Source: Hyphomicrobium_B sp001006785
GTDB taxonomy: Bacteria > Pseudomonadota > Alphaproteobacteria > Rhizobiales > Hyphomicrobiaceae
Direction: 5' to 3'
Assembly: GCF_001006785.1 (NCBI RefSeq)
Contig: NZ_CDHO01000002.1
Location: forward strand, 434,001-498,000
DNA length: 64,000 bases
The translations under genes and the position numbers were made by a program. A model generated the notes under the pieces. The model saw nothing but the letters and a program-made list of their open reading frames with translations, was not told the origin of the DNA and did no database searches. Shown in pieces: positions 41,408 to 50,934 of this stretch (its first letter is position 1; each line of letters starts with the position of its first letter).

Positions 41408-43720
41408 TTGCAGCTCGAGACGCCGCCACGTCCGTTTCCGATGTCGCTGGGTTTGAATAAGCTGGGCTTGATCGGGCTCCGGATTCCCTGGCTGACCGCG
41501 GTTCTCATCCTCCTCATCACCGCGATCGCGGCGACAGGCCTGATGCGGTTGAAGGTCGACGACAGCTTGTCCGAGCTGTTCCGCACCAACACGCCCGAAT
41601 TCAAGACCTACGAAGAAATCGATCGCCGCTTTCCGTCGAGCGAATACGACGTGCTGGTCGTCGTCGAAGGCGAGAAGCTTTTGACGCATGAAGGCCTCGC
41701 CGCGTTCGCAAACGCAGCCGCCGACTTGCAACTTGCCGATGGCGTCGACGGCATCGTCTCGATGCTCTCGGCGCGCGGCAAGCCGGACGCGACCGGCTAT
41801 GCGCCGCCCGTCGTGCCCGACGATCTGCCCCAGGACAAAGCCGCCTTCGACGCGATCATCTCGGCGCTGAAGAACAACGACATCGTCAAAGGCAAGTTTC
41901 TGTCCAATGACGGTCAGCTTGCGTTGATGGTGCTGGCGCTCGATCGTGGCGTCGTTGCCGAAAAATCGGCGAAAACCGTCATCGGCGCGATCGAGCAGGT
42001 CGCGAAAGAGGATCTCAATCCCGCCGGTCTTTCGGTCAAGCTCGCCGGTGCGCCGGTGATGCAACTCGAGATCCGCAATTCGGTCGAGCGCGACCAGATC
42101 GTCTACAACGGCCTGGGCTTGCTGTTCGGCGCGACGATCGCCGCGATCTTCTTCCGCCGTGTCTCGCTGATGCTGGTCGCCGCCCTGCCGCCGGTCATCG
42201 CGGTGATTTGGTCGCTCGGGCTGCTGGGCTGGCTCGGATTTAAGCTCAACCTGTTCCTGAACGTGATGACGCCGCTCATCATGGTGATGGGTTTCGCCGA
42301 CAGCATGCAGATGGTGTCCGCGATCCGCATTCGGTTGCGTGAGGGCGATACCAAGCTCGAAGCCGTGAAATTCGCGATCAACGTCGTTGGACCCGCGTGC
42401 GTGCTGGCGCACGGAGCGGCGCTGCTGTCATTCCTGGCGCTGTTGTTCTCGGAGTCCGGCCTCATCCGCACATTCGGCGAAGCCGGTGCGATGGCGGTCT
42501 GCATCTCGTTTGTCGCCGTGATCGTCGTGCTGCCGATGCTGGCGCTGCTGTTCATCCGCAACGAGAAGTCGCTGGCGCGCGAACATTCGCCCGCTGACCG
42601 GATGATGGACGCGCTCGGCAACTTCGTCGGCGTCGTCGTCGATCGCGTCGTCAAGCATGCCGTACTTTACACGCTCCTCGGCTTTGCGCTGTTCGGCATC
42701 TTTGCGTACCTGCACCTGCAGCTCGAGCCGCGCTATCGCCTCGCCGATCAGGTCCCGGACCGCGAGCAGGCGCTCGCCGCAACCGGCCGCATCGACTCCA
42801 AGCTCACCGGCGCCAACCCGTTCCACGTCATGATCCGCTGGAAAAACGGCGCCAGCCTCTACGACCCCACGACCCTCAAGGTCATCGAGGAAACGCACGA
42901 GTCGCTGGAGAAGTCGGCAGGCCTCGGCAACGTCTGGTCGCTTGAAAGCCTCAGGCGCTGGCTACGCGAGAATGGCGACGACAACGTCGAGACGATCAAG
43001 AAATACGTGGGCCTGCTGCCCGAGCATCTGGTCCGCCGCTTCATCGCCAAGGAGCAGGATGCAGTCCTTGTGACGGGACGGCTGCCTGACGTGGACGCGA
43101 GCCAGATTCTGCCAGTGGTTCATAAGGTCGATCAGGCGCTCGACCCGATCCGCGCGCAGTTCCCGCAGTATGAGATTTCCGTGACCGGTCTGCCGGCGCT
43201 CGCCGCGCGCAACAGCTACCGCATGATCTCGCAGCTCGACGAGAGCATTCCGCTTTGCGTGCTTGTCGCGGCCGTGCTTCTCGCGATCGCATTCCGCTCG
43301 GTCTTCGTGGGATTCATCAGTTTGCTGCCTGGGCTGTTCCCTGTCGTCACGTCGGGCGCATTGCTCTGGTACCTGAATGGCGGATTGGAGTTCGCGTCCG
43401 TTGTCGCGCTGCTCGTCGTGTTCGGTCTGGGCGTCGATGCGCTCATTCACTTCTTGAACCGGCTGCGACTTGAAGAAGGACCGGGCGTGTCGCCGGAGGT
43501 GGCGATACGCAATGCGCGTGTGCTCGTCGGCCCGGCGATCATCCTGACGACGATCGTGCTCGCCTTCGGCCTCGGCGTGACGGTGTTTTCGGATCTCCCA
43601 TCGCTTCGACTCTTCGGCTTCGTTTGCGGCGTGACGCTGGTCGCGTCCCTTGTCGCCGACCTCGTGTTTCTGCCAGCGAGCATTCTTGTCTATCGTCGCT
43701 ATATCAGCCGGCATTTCTGA
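41408..43720 (+). CDS. RND-superfamily exporter (MMPL/COG1033 type)
   Basis: About 770 residues. The TTG at 41408 is preceded by GGGAGGA; an ATG at 41441 is the alternative. The architecture is typical: a first helix (IPWLTAVLILLITAIAATG), a periplasmic loop of about 200 residues (VDDSLSELFRTNTPEFKTYEE), five or six helices including LFLNVMTPLIMVMGFADSMQ, then a second loop and a second helix bundle (VFGLGVDALIHFLNRL). No membrane-fusion or outer-membrane partner is adjacent. The cargo is unknown; relatives move lipids, sterol-like molecules or siderophores. A DsrE-family gene follows 72 bases later. Confidence 0.88.
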   Translation: MQLETPPRPFPMSLGLNKLGLIGLRIPWLTAVLILLITAIAATGLMRLKVDDSLSELFRTNTPEFKTYEEIDRRFPSSEYDVLVVVEGEKLLTHEGLAAFANAAADLQLADGVDGIVSMLSARGKPDATGYAPPVVPDDLPQDKAAFDAIISALKNNDIVKGKFLSNDGQLALMVLALDRGVVAEKSAKTVIGAIEQVAKEDLNPAGLSVKLAGAPVMQLEIRNSVERDQIVYNGLGLLFGATIAAIFFRRVSLMLVAALPPVIAVIWSLGLLGWLGFKLNLFLNVMTPLIMVMGFADSMQMVSAIRIRLREGDTKLEAVKFAINVVGPACVLAHGAALLSFLALLFSESGLIRTFGEAGAMAVCISFVAVIVVLPMLALLFIRNEKSLAREHSPADRMMDALGNFVGVVVDRVVKHAVLYTLLGFALFGIFAYLHLQLEPRYRLADQVPDREQALAATGRIDSKLTGANPFHVMIRWKNGASLYDPTTLKVIEETHESLEKSAGLGNVWSLESLRRWLRENGDDNVETIKKYVGLLPEHLVRRFIAKEQDAVLVTGRLPDVDASQILPVVHKVDQALDPIRAQFPQYEISVTGLPALAARNSYRMISQLDESIPLCVLVAAVLLAIAFRSVFVGFISLLPGLFPVVTSGALLWYLNGGLEFASVVALLVVFGLGVDALIHFLNRLRLEEGPGVSPEVAIRNARVLVGPAIILTTIVLAFGLGVTVFSDLPSLRLFGFVCGVTLVASLVADLVFLPASILVYRRYISRHF

Positions 43721-43792
43721 TCGCCGGCGGTTGCGATCCCGGATTAATGAGCGCACTCTGGCGCAGGCGGACTCGCGGGTGAGGCGATCGCT

Positions 43793-44170
43793 ATGACGCA
43801 GAAGCTGATCATCATCCTGGCCAACACCGATCCTTGCGACGGCGAGGCGATCGGTGCACCGATCGTCCAGGCGATGGTCGCCGCGACGATGTCATTTCAT
43901 GTCGAGGTCATCTGCACCGGGACGTCGACAAAACTGCTGAAGTCCGGCGTCGCGGACAAAATCCGCCTCAAATCCGCCGACACGCGCTCGATCCACGACT
44001 TCATCAAGGAAGCGCACGCTGCCGGCGTGAGATTTTATTACTGCTCGCAGGGACTCGATCTCGGAGGCCTTCACAAATGCGATCTGATCCCGGAATGCAA
44101 AGGGGTCGTCGGTGCGGCGCACCTGATCGAGGCGATCATGTCCCCCGACAGCAAAGTGCTCACGTACTGA
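43793..44170 (+). CDS. DsrE-family protein
   Basis: A 125-residue protein with the DsrE/DsrF fold: LIIILANTDPCDGEAIGAPIVQAMVAATM, a middle FHVEVICTGTSTKLLKSG, then a cysteine-containing VRFYYCSQGLDLGG and HKCDLIPECKGVVG. Several cysteines at family positions suggest sulfur relay or thiol chemistry, but the substrate is unknown. It probably shares a transcript with the exporter upstream. Its stop overlaps the convergent gph gene by 11 bases. Confidence 0.82.
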   Translation: MTQKLIIILANTDPCDGEAIGAPIVQAMVAATMSFHVEVICTGTSTKLLKSGVADKIRLKSADTRSIHDFIKEAHAAGVRFYYCSQGLDLGGLHKCDLIPECKGVVGAAHLIEAIMSPDSKVLTY

Positions 44171-44843
44171 CGGTCTTTCCTGCGAATTTATCGAGGGCCG
44201 CAGTTAAATCCTTATAATCGTCGATGATCGCGTCCGGGCCGTATGACGCGATCGGATCGACGCTGTATCCGAAGCTGACGGCGACGATTGGAACCTGCGC
44301 CGCCTTCGCCGTGCGGATGTCCGTTTCGCTGTCGCCGACCATGATCGACGTCGCCGGTCGCCCGCCTGCGCGCGCGATCGTGCCCGTCAGGTGTCGCGGG
44401 TCCGGCTTGTAGCTTCCGAGAGTGTCGCGCCCGGTAAGCGCCGAGAAATAGCCGTCGAGATCGAGTTCTTCGAGCACGCGCCGCGCCTGGATTTCGATCT
44501 TGTTCGTGCACACCGCAAGCGTCGCGCCGCTGCTGCGCAGCGCTTCGAGCGTCGCAACGACGTTGGGATAGGGGATGCTCCGGTCGGCGATATGTGCGGT
44601 GTAGTAGGCGATGAAGACTTCGAAGAGATCGTGAAGCTCGCGTTCCGGCAGCGTCCGGCCGTGCGCTTTGACCGCGCCGTCGATCATCGCGAGCGCGCCA
44701 TGACCGACGAAGCGCCGGATCTCGAGTTCGTTCACCCGCCCGAGGCCGAGTGTCGACAGGACGTAATTCGTCGCTTCGGCAAGGTCCGGCGCCGTATCCA
44801 CAAGTGTTCCGTCGAGATCGAAAACGATCGTCCAGTCTTTCAT
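44160..44843 (-). CDS. gph: Phosphoglycolate phosphatase (HAD family)
   Basis: A 227-residue HAD hydrolase with the nucleophile motif FDLDGTLVDTAPDLAEA, the threonine/serine motif TLAVCTNK, a lysine in LGSYKPDP and the metal site MVGDSETDIRTAKAA. The alpha-helical cap has the length and sequence of Gph. It removes phosphate from 2-phosphoglycolate, formed by oxygenation of RuBP or DNA repair. The ATG follows AAGGAG by five bases. Confidence 0.9.
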   Translation of the reverse strand: MKDWTIVFDLDGTLVDTAPDLAEATNYVLSTLGLGRVNELEIRRFVGHGALAMIDGAVKAHGRTLPERELHDLFEVFIAYYTAHIADRSIPYPNVVATLEALRSSGATLAVCTNKIEIQARRVLEELDLDGYFSALTGRDTLGSYKPDPRHLTGTIARAGGRPATSIMVGDSETDIRTAKAAQVPIVAVSFGYSVDPIASYGPDAIIDDYKDLTAALDKFAGKTVST

Positions 44844-45014
44844 GAACTCTCCTTAGACGGCCGCTATCGAAACGGCGTCATGATCGACATCATTGCGGGT
44901 GAGGCATCCGGCTTGGCAGCGTGCAGCTTGAAAGGGTTTCACCGTCAGCCTACAGAAGTCGCGCGAAGTGAGGTCGAAGGGCACGTCATAGCGGTATAAC
45001 TCGTTGGGGCAGAC

Positions 45015-45740
45015 ATGAGCAGCGACGATTGGAAGCGTCAGGCAGCGGAACAAGCCTTGAGCTACGTTGAGGACGGCATGAAGCTCGGCCTTGGCACGGG
45101 GTCGACGGCCGCCAAGTTCGTCGAACTTCTCGGCGTAAAAGTGAAAGGCGGCCTTAAAGTCGTCTGCATTCCGACATCCGAGGCGACGCGCGCGCAGGCG
45201 GCGGCTTTGGGAATTCCTCTCGCCACCCTCGACGAGCATCCGGCCCTCGATCTGACGGTCGACGGCGCCGACGAGATCGACGAGGAGATGCGTCTGATCA
45301 AAGGTGGCGGCGGCGCCCTGTTGCGCGAAAAGATCGTCGCGGTTGCGTCCGACCGGGTCGTGATCATTGCCGACAGCTCGAAGCGCGTCGATGTGCTGGG
45401 GCGCTTTCCGCTGCCTATCGAAGTCGTGCCGTTTGGCCTCGCATCGACGCAACGCCTGATCTTTCAGATGGCCACCGACGCCGGTTGCGATGGCGAAATC
45501 AAACTGCGCCTGGGCGCGAGCGGTGCCCCCTTCGTGACAGACAATGGCAACTATATTCTCGATTGCTCGTTCGGCGCGATTGACGATCCGGAGGCGCTGG
45601 ACGACGCTCTGAAGCTCGTTCCGGGCGTCGTCGAAACGGGATTGTTTCTCGGCATCGCCGACGTGGGAATTGTTGCCGGACCGATGGGCGTCGAAGTTCT
45701 TTCGGCGGTCGATGCTGATTTCGACGAGGAGAATTCATAA
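45015..45740 (+). CDS. rpiA: Ribose-5-phosphate isomerase A
   Basis: A 241-residue enzyme interconverting ribose 5-phosphate and ribulose 5-phosphate. It shows the family motifs GLGTGSTAAKFVELLG, DLTVDGADEIDEEMRLIKGGGGALLREKIVA (with the catalytic glutamate and lysine) and DNGNYILDC. It belongs to the pentose phosphate pathway. The stop codon overlaps the next start (TAATG), so the two genes are translationally coupled. Confidence 0.95.
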   Translation: MSSDDWKRQAAEQALSYVEDGMKLGLGTGSTAAKFVELLGVKVKGGLKVVCIPTSEATRAQAAALGIPLATLDEHPALDLTVDGADEIDEEMRLIKGGGGALLREKIVAVASDRVVIIADSSKRVDVLGRFPLPIEVVPFGLASTQRLIFQMATDAGCDGEIKLRLGASGAPFVTDNGNYILDCSFGAIDDPEALDDALKLVPGVVETGLFLGIADVGIVAGPMGVEVLSAVDADFDEENS

Positions 45741-46258
45741 TGCGTTCGATCATTGCTGCGATCTGCCTTGCCGTCGCTTTCGCCGTTCCGGCGCTGGCCG
45801 ACGATGCACAACCGCCCGTCGACCCCGCTCGCGTCGCCGCAGCCCGCGATCTTCTCGAGGTGACGGGCGTCACGCGGCAGATGGACGGCATGGTCGAAGC
45901 CATGTCGCGCGGCTTCGCCAAGGGCGCTGGCGCCGAAAATTCGGAAGCGGGCAAGCAGCTTTCGACGCAGTTCGATTCCGGAATGAAAAAGCTTCTGGAA
46001 TACAAAGATCAAATGATCTCGGACTTTGCCGTGCTTTATGCTCAGACGTTCACGGAAGAGGAAATGAAAACCGTCGCCGATTTCTATCGCTCGGGCGCTG
46101 GTGCCAAGTTCATCGCCAAGACGCCGGAGCTGATGCAGAAGGGTGCGACCATCGGCATGAAATACAGCGAGAAGATCGCGGATGAGATGAAAGCAGCCAC
46201 GCAGCCGTCCCAGCCCGCGACACCGTCCGATCAACCCACCCCGGCGCAGCCGAAATAG
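45740..46258 (+). CDS. Exported DUF2059-type protein
   Basis: A 172-residue protein with a signal peptide (SIIAAICLAVAFAVPALA) and a helical domain of the DUF2059 type: AARDLLEVTGVTRQMDGMVEAM, SDFAVLYAQTFTEEEMKTVADF, then YRSGAGAKFIAKTPELMQ, followed by a proline-rich tail. The role of the family is unknown. It starts on the last base of the rpiA stop codon and lies 16 bases before gor, so it may belong to one transcript with both. Confidence 0.85.
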   Translation: MRSIIAAICLAVAFAVPALADDAQPPVDPARVAAARDLLEVTGVTRQMDGMVEAMSRGFAKGAGAENSEAGKQLSTQFDSGMKKLLEYKDQMISDFAVLYAQTFTEEEMKTVADFYRSGAGAKFIAKTPELMQKGATIGMKYSEKIADEMKAATQPSQPATPSDQPTPAQPK

Positions 46259-46274
46259 AAGCCATTACAGGTTC

Positions 46275-47654
46275 ATGCAGGAATTCGAATACGATCTCTT
46301 CGTCATCGGCGCGGGCTCCGGCGGCGTCAGAGCCGCGCGGATCGCGGCGAGCTACGGTTCCCGCGTCGCAATCGCCGAGGAATATCGCGTCGGCGGAACG
46401 TGCGTCATTCGCGGATGCGTGCCGAAGAAAATTCTCGTCTATGCCAGCCGCTTTTCCGACGAGTTCGAAAACGCAGCCGGGTTCGGCTGGTCGTTTTCTG
46501 AACCGAGCTTCGATTGGCCGTCGCTGATCGCAGCCAAGGACAAGGAAATCGCGCGGCTCGAAGCGGCCTATGGTTCGACGCTCGCGAAGTTCAACGTCGA
46601 GGTTTTCGCGGAGCGCGCGACGGTCTCCGGCCCGAACGAGATCGTCCTCGCTTCGGGGCGGAAAATCACCGCGAAATACATCCTCATCGCAACGGGCGGC
46701 CGGCCGAACATCGATCCAAAACTGCCCGGCAGAGAGCACGTCATCACCTCCAACGAAGCATTCGACCTGAAGACGATGCCGCGCCGGGTCGTCGTCGCAG
46801 GGGGCGGCTATATCGCGGTCGAGTTCGCGTCGATTTTCAACGGCCTTGGCGCCGACGTCACGCTCGTCTATCGCGGCGAGAAAATCCTGCGCGGGTTCGA
46901 CGAGGACTTGCGCGACGGCCTGACGGCCGCCATGACGAAGCGCGGCATCCGCATCGTCACCGGCCAGGTTTTCACGAAGATCGAAAAATCGGGCGGTGCG
47001 CTGGCTGGTCATCTGACCGGTGGCGAAATCCTCGAGGCCGATGCGATCATGTTCGCCATCGGCCGCTCGCCGAATTCGACCGGATTGGGGCTTGAAGCCG
47101 CTGGCGTCAAACTCGACGGAGATGGCGCCGTCGTCGTCGACGCAGGATCGCGAACGACCGTGGCGTCGATCTACGCCGTCGGCGACGTCACCAATCGCGT
47201 CAATCTCACGCCCGTCGCCATTCGTGAGGGACACGCCTTCGCCGACTCCGTCTTCGGCGGTAAGCCGAAGTCCGTCGACTACAAGATGATCCCGACCGCC
47301 GTCTTCGCGACGCCTGAAATCGGAACCGTCGGCTTTTCCGAGCACGAAGCCCGGACGCAATTCGGCGCCGTCGATGTCTATAAGGGCAGCTTCCGGCCGA
47401 TGAAGTCGATCATCGCGGGCCGGGATGAGCGGATGATGATGAAAGTCATCGTCGAAGCCGCGAGCGACCGCGTCGTCGGCGTCCATCTGCTCGGCCCCGA
47501 CTCGGCCGAAATTGCGCAAATGGCGGCGATCGCGCTGCGCATGGGCGCGACGAAGTCTGACTTCGATCAAACAATGGCGCTGCATCCATCCGCCGCGGAA
47601 GAACTTGTGACCTTGCGCGAAAAATGGGTAGCTCCGGGCGAAGCCGCCGGTTGA
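46275..47654 (+). CDS. gor: Glutathione-disulfide reductase
   Basis: A 459-residue FAD/NADPH enzyme. It has the N-terminal FAD loop VIGAGSGGVRAARIA, the redox-active disulfide GGTCVIRGCVPKK, the NADPH-binding VVVAGGGYIAVEFASI, the second FAD motif IYAVGDVTNR and the catalytic histidine-glutamate pair in MALHPSAAEE. The RGCVPKK form is characteristic of glutathione reductase in this group. It keeps the glutathione pool reduced, which also serves the GST encoded at 30.7 kb. Confidence 0.95.
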   Translation: MQEFEYDLFVIGAGSGGVRAARIAASYGSRVAIAEEYRVGGTCVIRGCVPKKILVYASRFSDEFENAAGFGWSFSEPSFDWPSLIAAKDKEIARLEAAYGSTLAKFNVEVFAERATVSGPNEIVLASGRKITAKYILIATGGRPNIDPKLPGREHVITSNEAFDLKTMPRRVVVAGGGYIAVEFASIFNGLGADVTLVYRGEKILRGFDEDLRDGLTAAMTKRGIRIVTGQVFTKIEKSGGALAGHLTGGEILEADAIMFAIGRSPNSTGLGLEAAGVKLDGDGAVVVDAGSRTTVASIYAVGDVTNRVNLTPVAIREGHAFADSVFGGKPKSVDYKMIPTAVFATPEIGTVGFSEHEARTQFGAVDVYKGSFRPMKSIIAGRDERMMMKVIVEAASDRVVGVHLLGPDSAEIAQMAAIALRMGATKSDFDQTMALHPSAAEELVTLREKWVAPGEAAG

Positions 47655-47709
47655 TCCGAGTCCGACGGAAATCTAAGGGTTCTCCTCGATCCCAGGCAGA
47701 GAGGGCGGC

Positions 47710-48465
47710 ATGACACGTCTCAGCGGAAAAATCGCAATCGTCACCGGAGCGGGAATTGGCATCGGCCAGGCGATCGCAAAGCGATTTGCGGCCGAAGGCG
47801 CGCATGTCTGGGTCACCGACATCAACGGCGAGACGGCCGAGGAAACCGTTCGCGAGATTAAGGACAAGGGCGGCGCCGCGACGGCGATGGTCGTCGATGT
47901 CTCGAAGGGGCAGGATCTGACGGCGCTCGTTCGCAACGTCGAAGTAGCCCACGCCCGCGCCGATATTCTGGTCAATAATGCCGGTATTCTCGTGCGAAGC
48001 GAATTGCGCCAGCTGTCGGATGCCGACTGGGACAAGCTGCGCGAAGTGAACGTCGACGCCATTCTGCGCTTGAGCCGCGATGCGCTGCCGTTGCTGCGCA
48101 AGGGCCAGAACCCGTCGATCATTAACATCTCGTCGATCATGGCGCATCGTGGCCTGCGTCCGCTGGCGGCGTATACGGCGACGAAGGGTGCGGTGACAGC
48201 GCTGACCAAGGGCCTTGCCGTCGAATACGCACCGTTCAGCATCCGCGTGAATTCGATCGCTCCGGGCTATATCGAGACGGCGATCACCAACCGCCTGCTG
48301 AAGCTGCCGCCCATCAAGCAGGCCCTCGTCGACAAGACGCCGATGGGACGCCTGGGGCAGCCCGAAGATCTGGTTGGCGCGGCGGTCTTTTTTGCCTCCG
48401 ACGACAGCCTATATTGCACGGGTGCGGAGCTGTTCGTCGACGGCGGCATGGCAGCTGGGCTCTAA
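47710..48465 (+). CDS. SDR-family oxidoreductase (FabG-like)
   Basis: A 251-residue classical short-chain dehydrogenase. It has the cofactor motif TGAGIGIGQAIAKRF, the NNAGI tetrad residue, the catalytic serine in ISSIMAH, and tyrosine and lysine in YTATKGAV. The aspartate after the second strand (VTDING) suggests NAD rather than NADP. The substrate is not evident, though many such genes are labelled 3-oxoacyl-ACP reductase or glucose dehydrogenase. All catalytic residues are present, unlike the relative at 1.5 kb. Confidence 0.92.
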   Translation: MTRLSGKIAIVTGAGIGIGQAIAKRFAAEGAHVWVTDINGETAEETVREIKDKGGAATAMVVDVSKGQDLTALVRNVEVAHARADILVNNAGILVRSELRQLSDADWDKLREVNVDAILRLSRDALPLLRKGQNPSIINISSIMAHRGLRPLAAYTATKGAVTALTKGLAVEYAPFSIRVNSIAPGYIETAITNRLLKLPPIKQALVDKTPMGRLGQPEDLVGAAVFFASDDSLYCTGAELFVDGGMAAGL

Positions 48466-48598
48466 GGTACAATCTCCGCCTGCAACCCAGCTTGCCCGGC
48501 TGAGCGTCGCTGGCGTATAAGCCCCAATAAAGCGATACGGAGCGCATTGGCCGGCCGGCCGCGAGGCCCGGCAACCGAACGCTCGCCAGGAGTTCAAG

Positions 48599-50002
48599 AT
48601 GGCACCTGCCACACAGTCCGAAAAATGGTCACCCGATAGCTGGCGCACGAAGCCGGTCCAGCAGGTTCCGGATTATCCGGACGCCAAGGCCCTGCAGGAC
48701 GTCGAGGCTCGTCTCGCAACGTTTCCGCCGCTGGTTTTCGCGGGCGAGGCACGCGACCTCAAAAAGCAGCTTGCGTCGATCGCGCTGGGCAACGGCTTTC
48801 TCCTCCAGGGCGGCGATTGCGCCGAAAGCTTCGCCGAGCACCGCGCCGACAACATCCGCGACTTCTTCCGCGTCTTCCTGCAGATGGCGGTCGTGCTGAC
48901 CTATGCCGGCGGTGAACCGGTGACGAAGGTCGGGCGCATCGCCGGGCAGTTCGCTAAACCGCGCTCGTCGCCGACCGAAAAGAAAAACGGCAGCGAGCTT
49001 CCGAGCTATCGCGGCGACATCATCAACGGCACCGAGTTCACGGCGGCGGCGCGCATCCCTGATCCGGTTCGCCAGCTCGAGGCGTATCGCCAGTCGGCGG
49101 CAACGCTCAATCTGATCCGCGCCTTCGCGACGGGCGGCTATGCCGATCTCGAGCGCGTGCATCAGTGGAACATGGGCTTTGTCAAGGATAGCCCGCAGGG
49201 TCACCGCTATCAGGAGCTTGCCGACCACATCGCCGAGACGCTGCAGTTCATGCGCGCGTGCGGCATCACGTCGGAAAACACGCCGCAACTTCGCGCGACG
49301 AATTTCTACACGAGCCACGAGGCGCTGCTGCTCGGATACGAGCAGGCGCTGACGCGCAAGGATTCGACTAGCGGCGACTGGTACGCAACCAGTGGCCACA
49401 TGATCTGGATCGGCGACCGCACGCGTCAGCCGGATCACGCGCATATCGAGTACTGCCGCGGCATCAAAAATCCGATCGGATTGAAATGCGGTCCTTCGCT
49501 TGAGCCCGACGGTCTGCTGCGGCTGATCGATCTGCTCAATCCGAAGGACGAGCCGGGCCGCCTGACGCTCATCTGCCGCTTCGGCTACGACAAGGTCGAA
49601 GCGCATCTGCCGAAGCTCATCCGCGCCGTGAAGAAAGCTGGCCGCACGGTTCTCTGGTCCTGCGATCCGATGCACGGCAACACGATCTCGGCCGTCAACG
49701 GCTACAAGACCCGGCCGTTCGATCGCATCCTCAAGGAGAGCCTGTCGTTCTTCGAGGTGCATCGCGCCGAAGGCTCGCATGCCGGTGGCATTCACGTCGA
49801 AATGACGGGCCAGAACGTGACCGAATGCACGGGCGGCGCGACGGCAATCTCCGAACAGGATCTGTCGGATCGCTATCACACGCATTGCGATCCGCGCCTC
49901 AACGCCGATCAGGCGCTGGAGCTGGCGTTCCTGGTTGCCGAGCAGCTGAAGAAAGAACGCGCAGCCGATGCGCGGCTCGAGCCGAGAACGCTCATCGCTT
50001 GA
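48599..50002 (+). CDS. Class II (plant-type) DAHP synthase
   Basis: A 467-residue enzyme for the first step of the shikimate pathway, joining phosphoenolpyruvate and erythrose 4-phosphate. Type II features are LQGGDCAESFAEH near the N terminus, GRIAGQFAKPRSSP, LLGYEQALTR, HMIWIGDRTRQPDHAH, CGPSLEPDGLL, and VLWSCDPMHGNT with metal ligands. The length is usual for the class. AGGAG precedes the ATG. It is transcribed alone. Confidence 0.95.
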   Translation: MAPATQSEKWSPDSWRTKPVQQVPDYPDAKALQDVEARLATFPPLVFAGEARDLKKQLASIALGNGFLLQGGDCAESFAEHRADNIRDFFRVFLQMAVVLTYAGGEPVTKVGRIAGQFAKPRSSPTEKKNGSELPSYRGDIINGTEFTAAARIPDPVRQLEAYRQSAATLNLIRAFATGGYADLERVHQWNMGFVKDSPQGHRYQELADHIAETLQFMRACGITSENTPQLRATNFYTSHEALLLGYEQALTRKDSTSGDWYATSGHMIWIGDRTRQPDHAHIEYCRGIKNPIGLKCGPSLEPDGLLRLIDLLNPKDEPGRLTLICRFGYDKVEAHLPKLIRAVKKAGRTVLWSCDPMHGNTISAVNGYKTRPFDRILKESLSFFEVHRAEGSHAGGIHVEMTGQNVTECTGGATAISEQDLSDRYHTHCDPRLNADQALELAFLVAEQLKKERAADARLEPRTLIA

Positions 50003-50090
50003 GACCAAGGTCGCCGGCCGTGTGCATATCGGCCGGCGATGCGTCTGTCTTGGGTGCGGTGCACACATCGCGCCGACTGGGAGCGCAAGC

Positions 50091-50249
50091 ATGCTTCGCA
50101 TCGTCTTGGCATTCGCATGCATCGTCCACGTATCGGGCCCCGTCGCCGCGCAAAAGAAACCCACGCTTGCGCAACAGGTGCATCCCTCGGAAATTTGCTG
50201 GGAGCCCGATATCGAGTTTCCCGTGCCCTGCGATGAGGACGACGATTAA
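50091..50249 (+). CDS. Small exported protein
   Basis: A 52-residue open frame starting at ATG 50091, with GGGAG seven bases upstream. A signal peptide (LRIVLAFACIVHVSGPVAA) precedes a mature part of about 32 residues with two cysteines and an acidic end (HPSEICWEPDIEFPVPC, then DEDDD). It lies 88 bases after the DAHP synthase gene. No family is recognised. Confidence 0.5.
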   Translation: MLRIVLAFACIVHVSGPVAAQKKPTLAQQVHPSEICWEPDIEFPVPCDEDDD

Positions 50250-50354
50250 CCTATCGTCATGCACGTTTTCGCTTAAGCGGCAGGTTCCGCCGTGTGCGGA
50301 GTTCTTTCCAGCTGGTAAAATCGCATTCCGAAAAGTAAAGTGACGCGCCGCCCG

Positions 50355-50368
50355 TTGACTTAGGACAA
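50355..50368. promoter_or_regulatory. FNR-family-like box before the universal stress gene
   Basis: TTGAC-TTAG-GACAA fits the loose FNR/NnrR-type pattern TTG-N8-CAA. Its centre is about 63 bases before the ATG of the universal stress gene, similar to the arrangement at nosR. The inner bases deviate from the FNR consensus, so this is a weaker site. Confidence 0.4.
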
Positions 50369-50424
50369 TGGCATACGGTTCAGCGCTCCATAACGTTTTC
50401 CACGGTCATACCAGTGAGGAAATC

Positions 50425-50838
50425 ATGGTTCATAAAATTCTCTGTGCAGTCGATGGCACGTCTCATTCCGATAAGGCAGTCCAGTTTGCGGCGGAGCTCG
50501 CAAGCAAGCTCGGCTCGAAGCTGACGATCGCTTCGGTCAACGTGATGATCGGCGGAGCCCGCAGCGGCGCGATGTATCTCAAGGAAGATCGCGACGTGCA
50601 GCAGGCGCTCGACGCAGCGGCAAAAGCGGCAGCAGCTGGCGGTGCCAAGGACGTAGCCACGGCCTACCTGCGCAGCCGTGAAGCGGCAGCGGGTGTCGTC
50701 GCATATGCCGAGCAAGAGGACTTCGATATCATTGTTACCGGAACGGGTGACAAGCACGGACTGTCGCGTCTTGTGCTCGGATCTGTCGCTGCGGACATCG
50801 CTGGCCGGGCGCATTGTACGGTCATCATCGCGCGTTAA
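50425..50838 (+). CDS. Universal stress protein (UspA family)
   Basis: A 137-residue cytoplasmic protein with one Usp domain: ILCAVDGTSHSDKAVQFAAEL at the start and the nucleotide-binding GTGDKHGLSRLVLGSVAADI near the end (G-x2-G-x9-G-S/T type). The ATG at 50425 follows GAGGAAA and is preferred over an upstream start. An FNR-like site lies upstream, which would fit the anaerobic or stationary-phase induction common in this family. Confidence 0.92.
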   Translation: MVHKILCAVDGTSHSDKAVQFAAELASKLGSKLTIASVNVMIGGARSGAMYLKEDRDVQQALDAAAKAAAAGGAKDVATAYLRSREAAAGVVAYAEQEDFDIIVTGTGDKHGLSRLVLGSVAADIAGRAHCTVIIAR

Positions 50839-50934
50839 AGCGTGACAACACTGACCTTGAAGCGGCATAAGACGGATATCGGCGCGCCCTAGAGTCATGG
50901 CGCGCCGACACTTTCTTGAGGATCCGGCCGCCGC

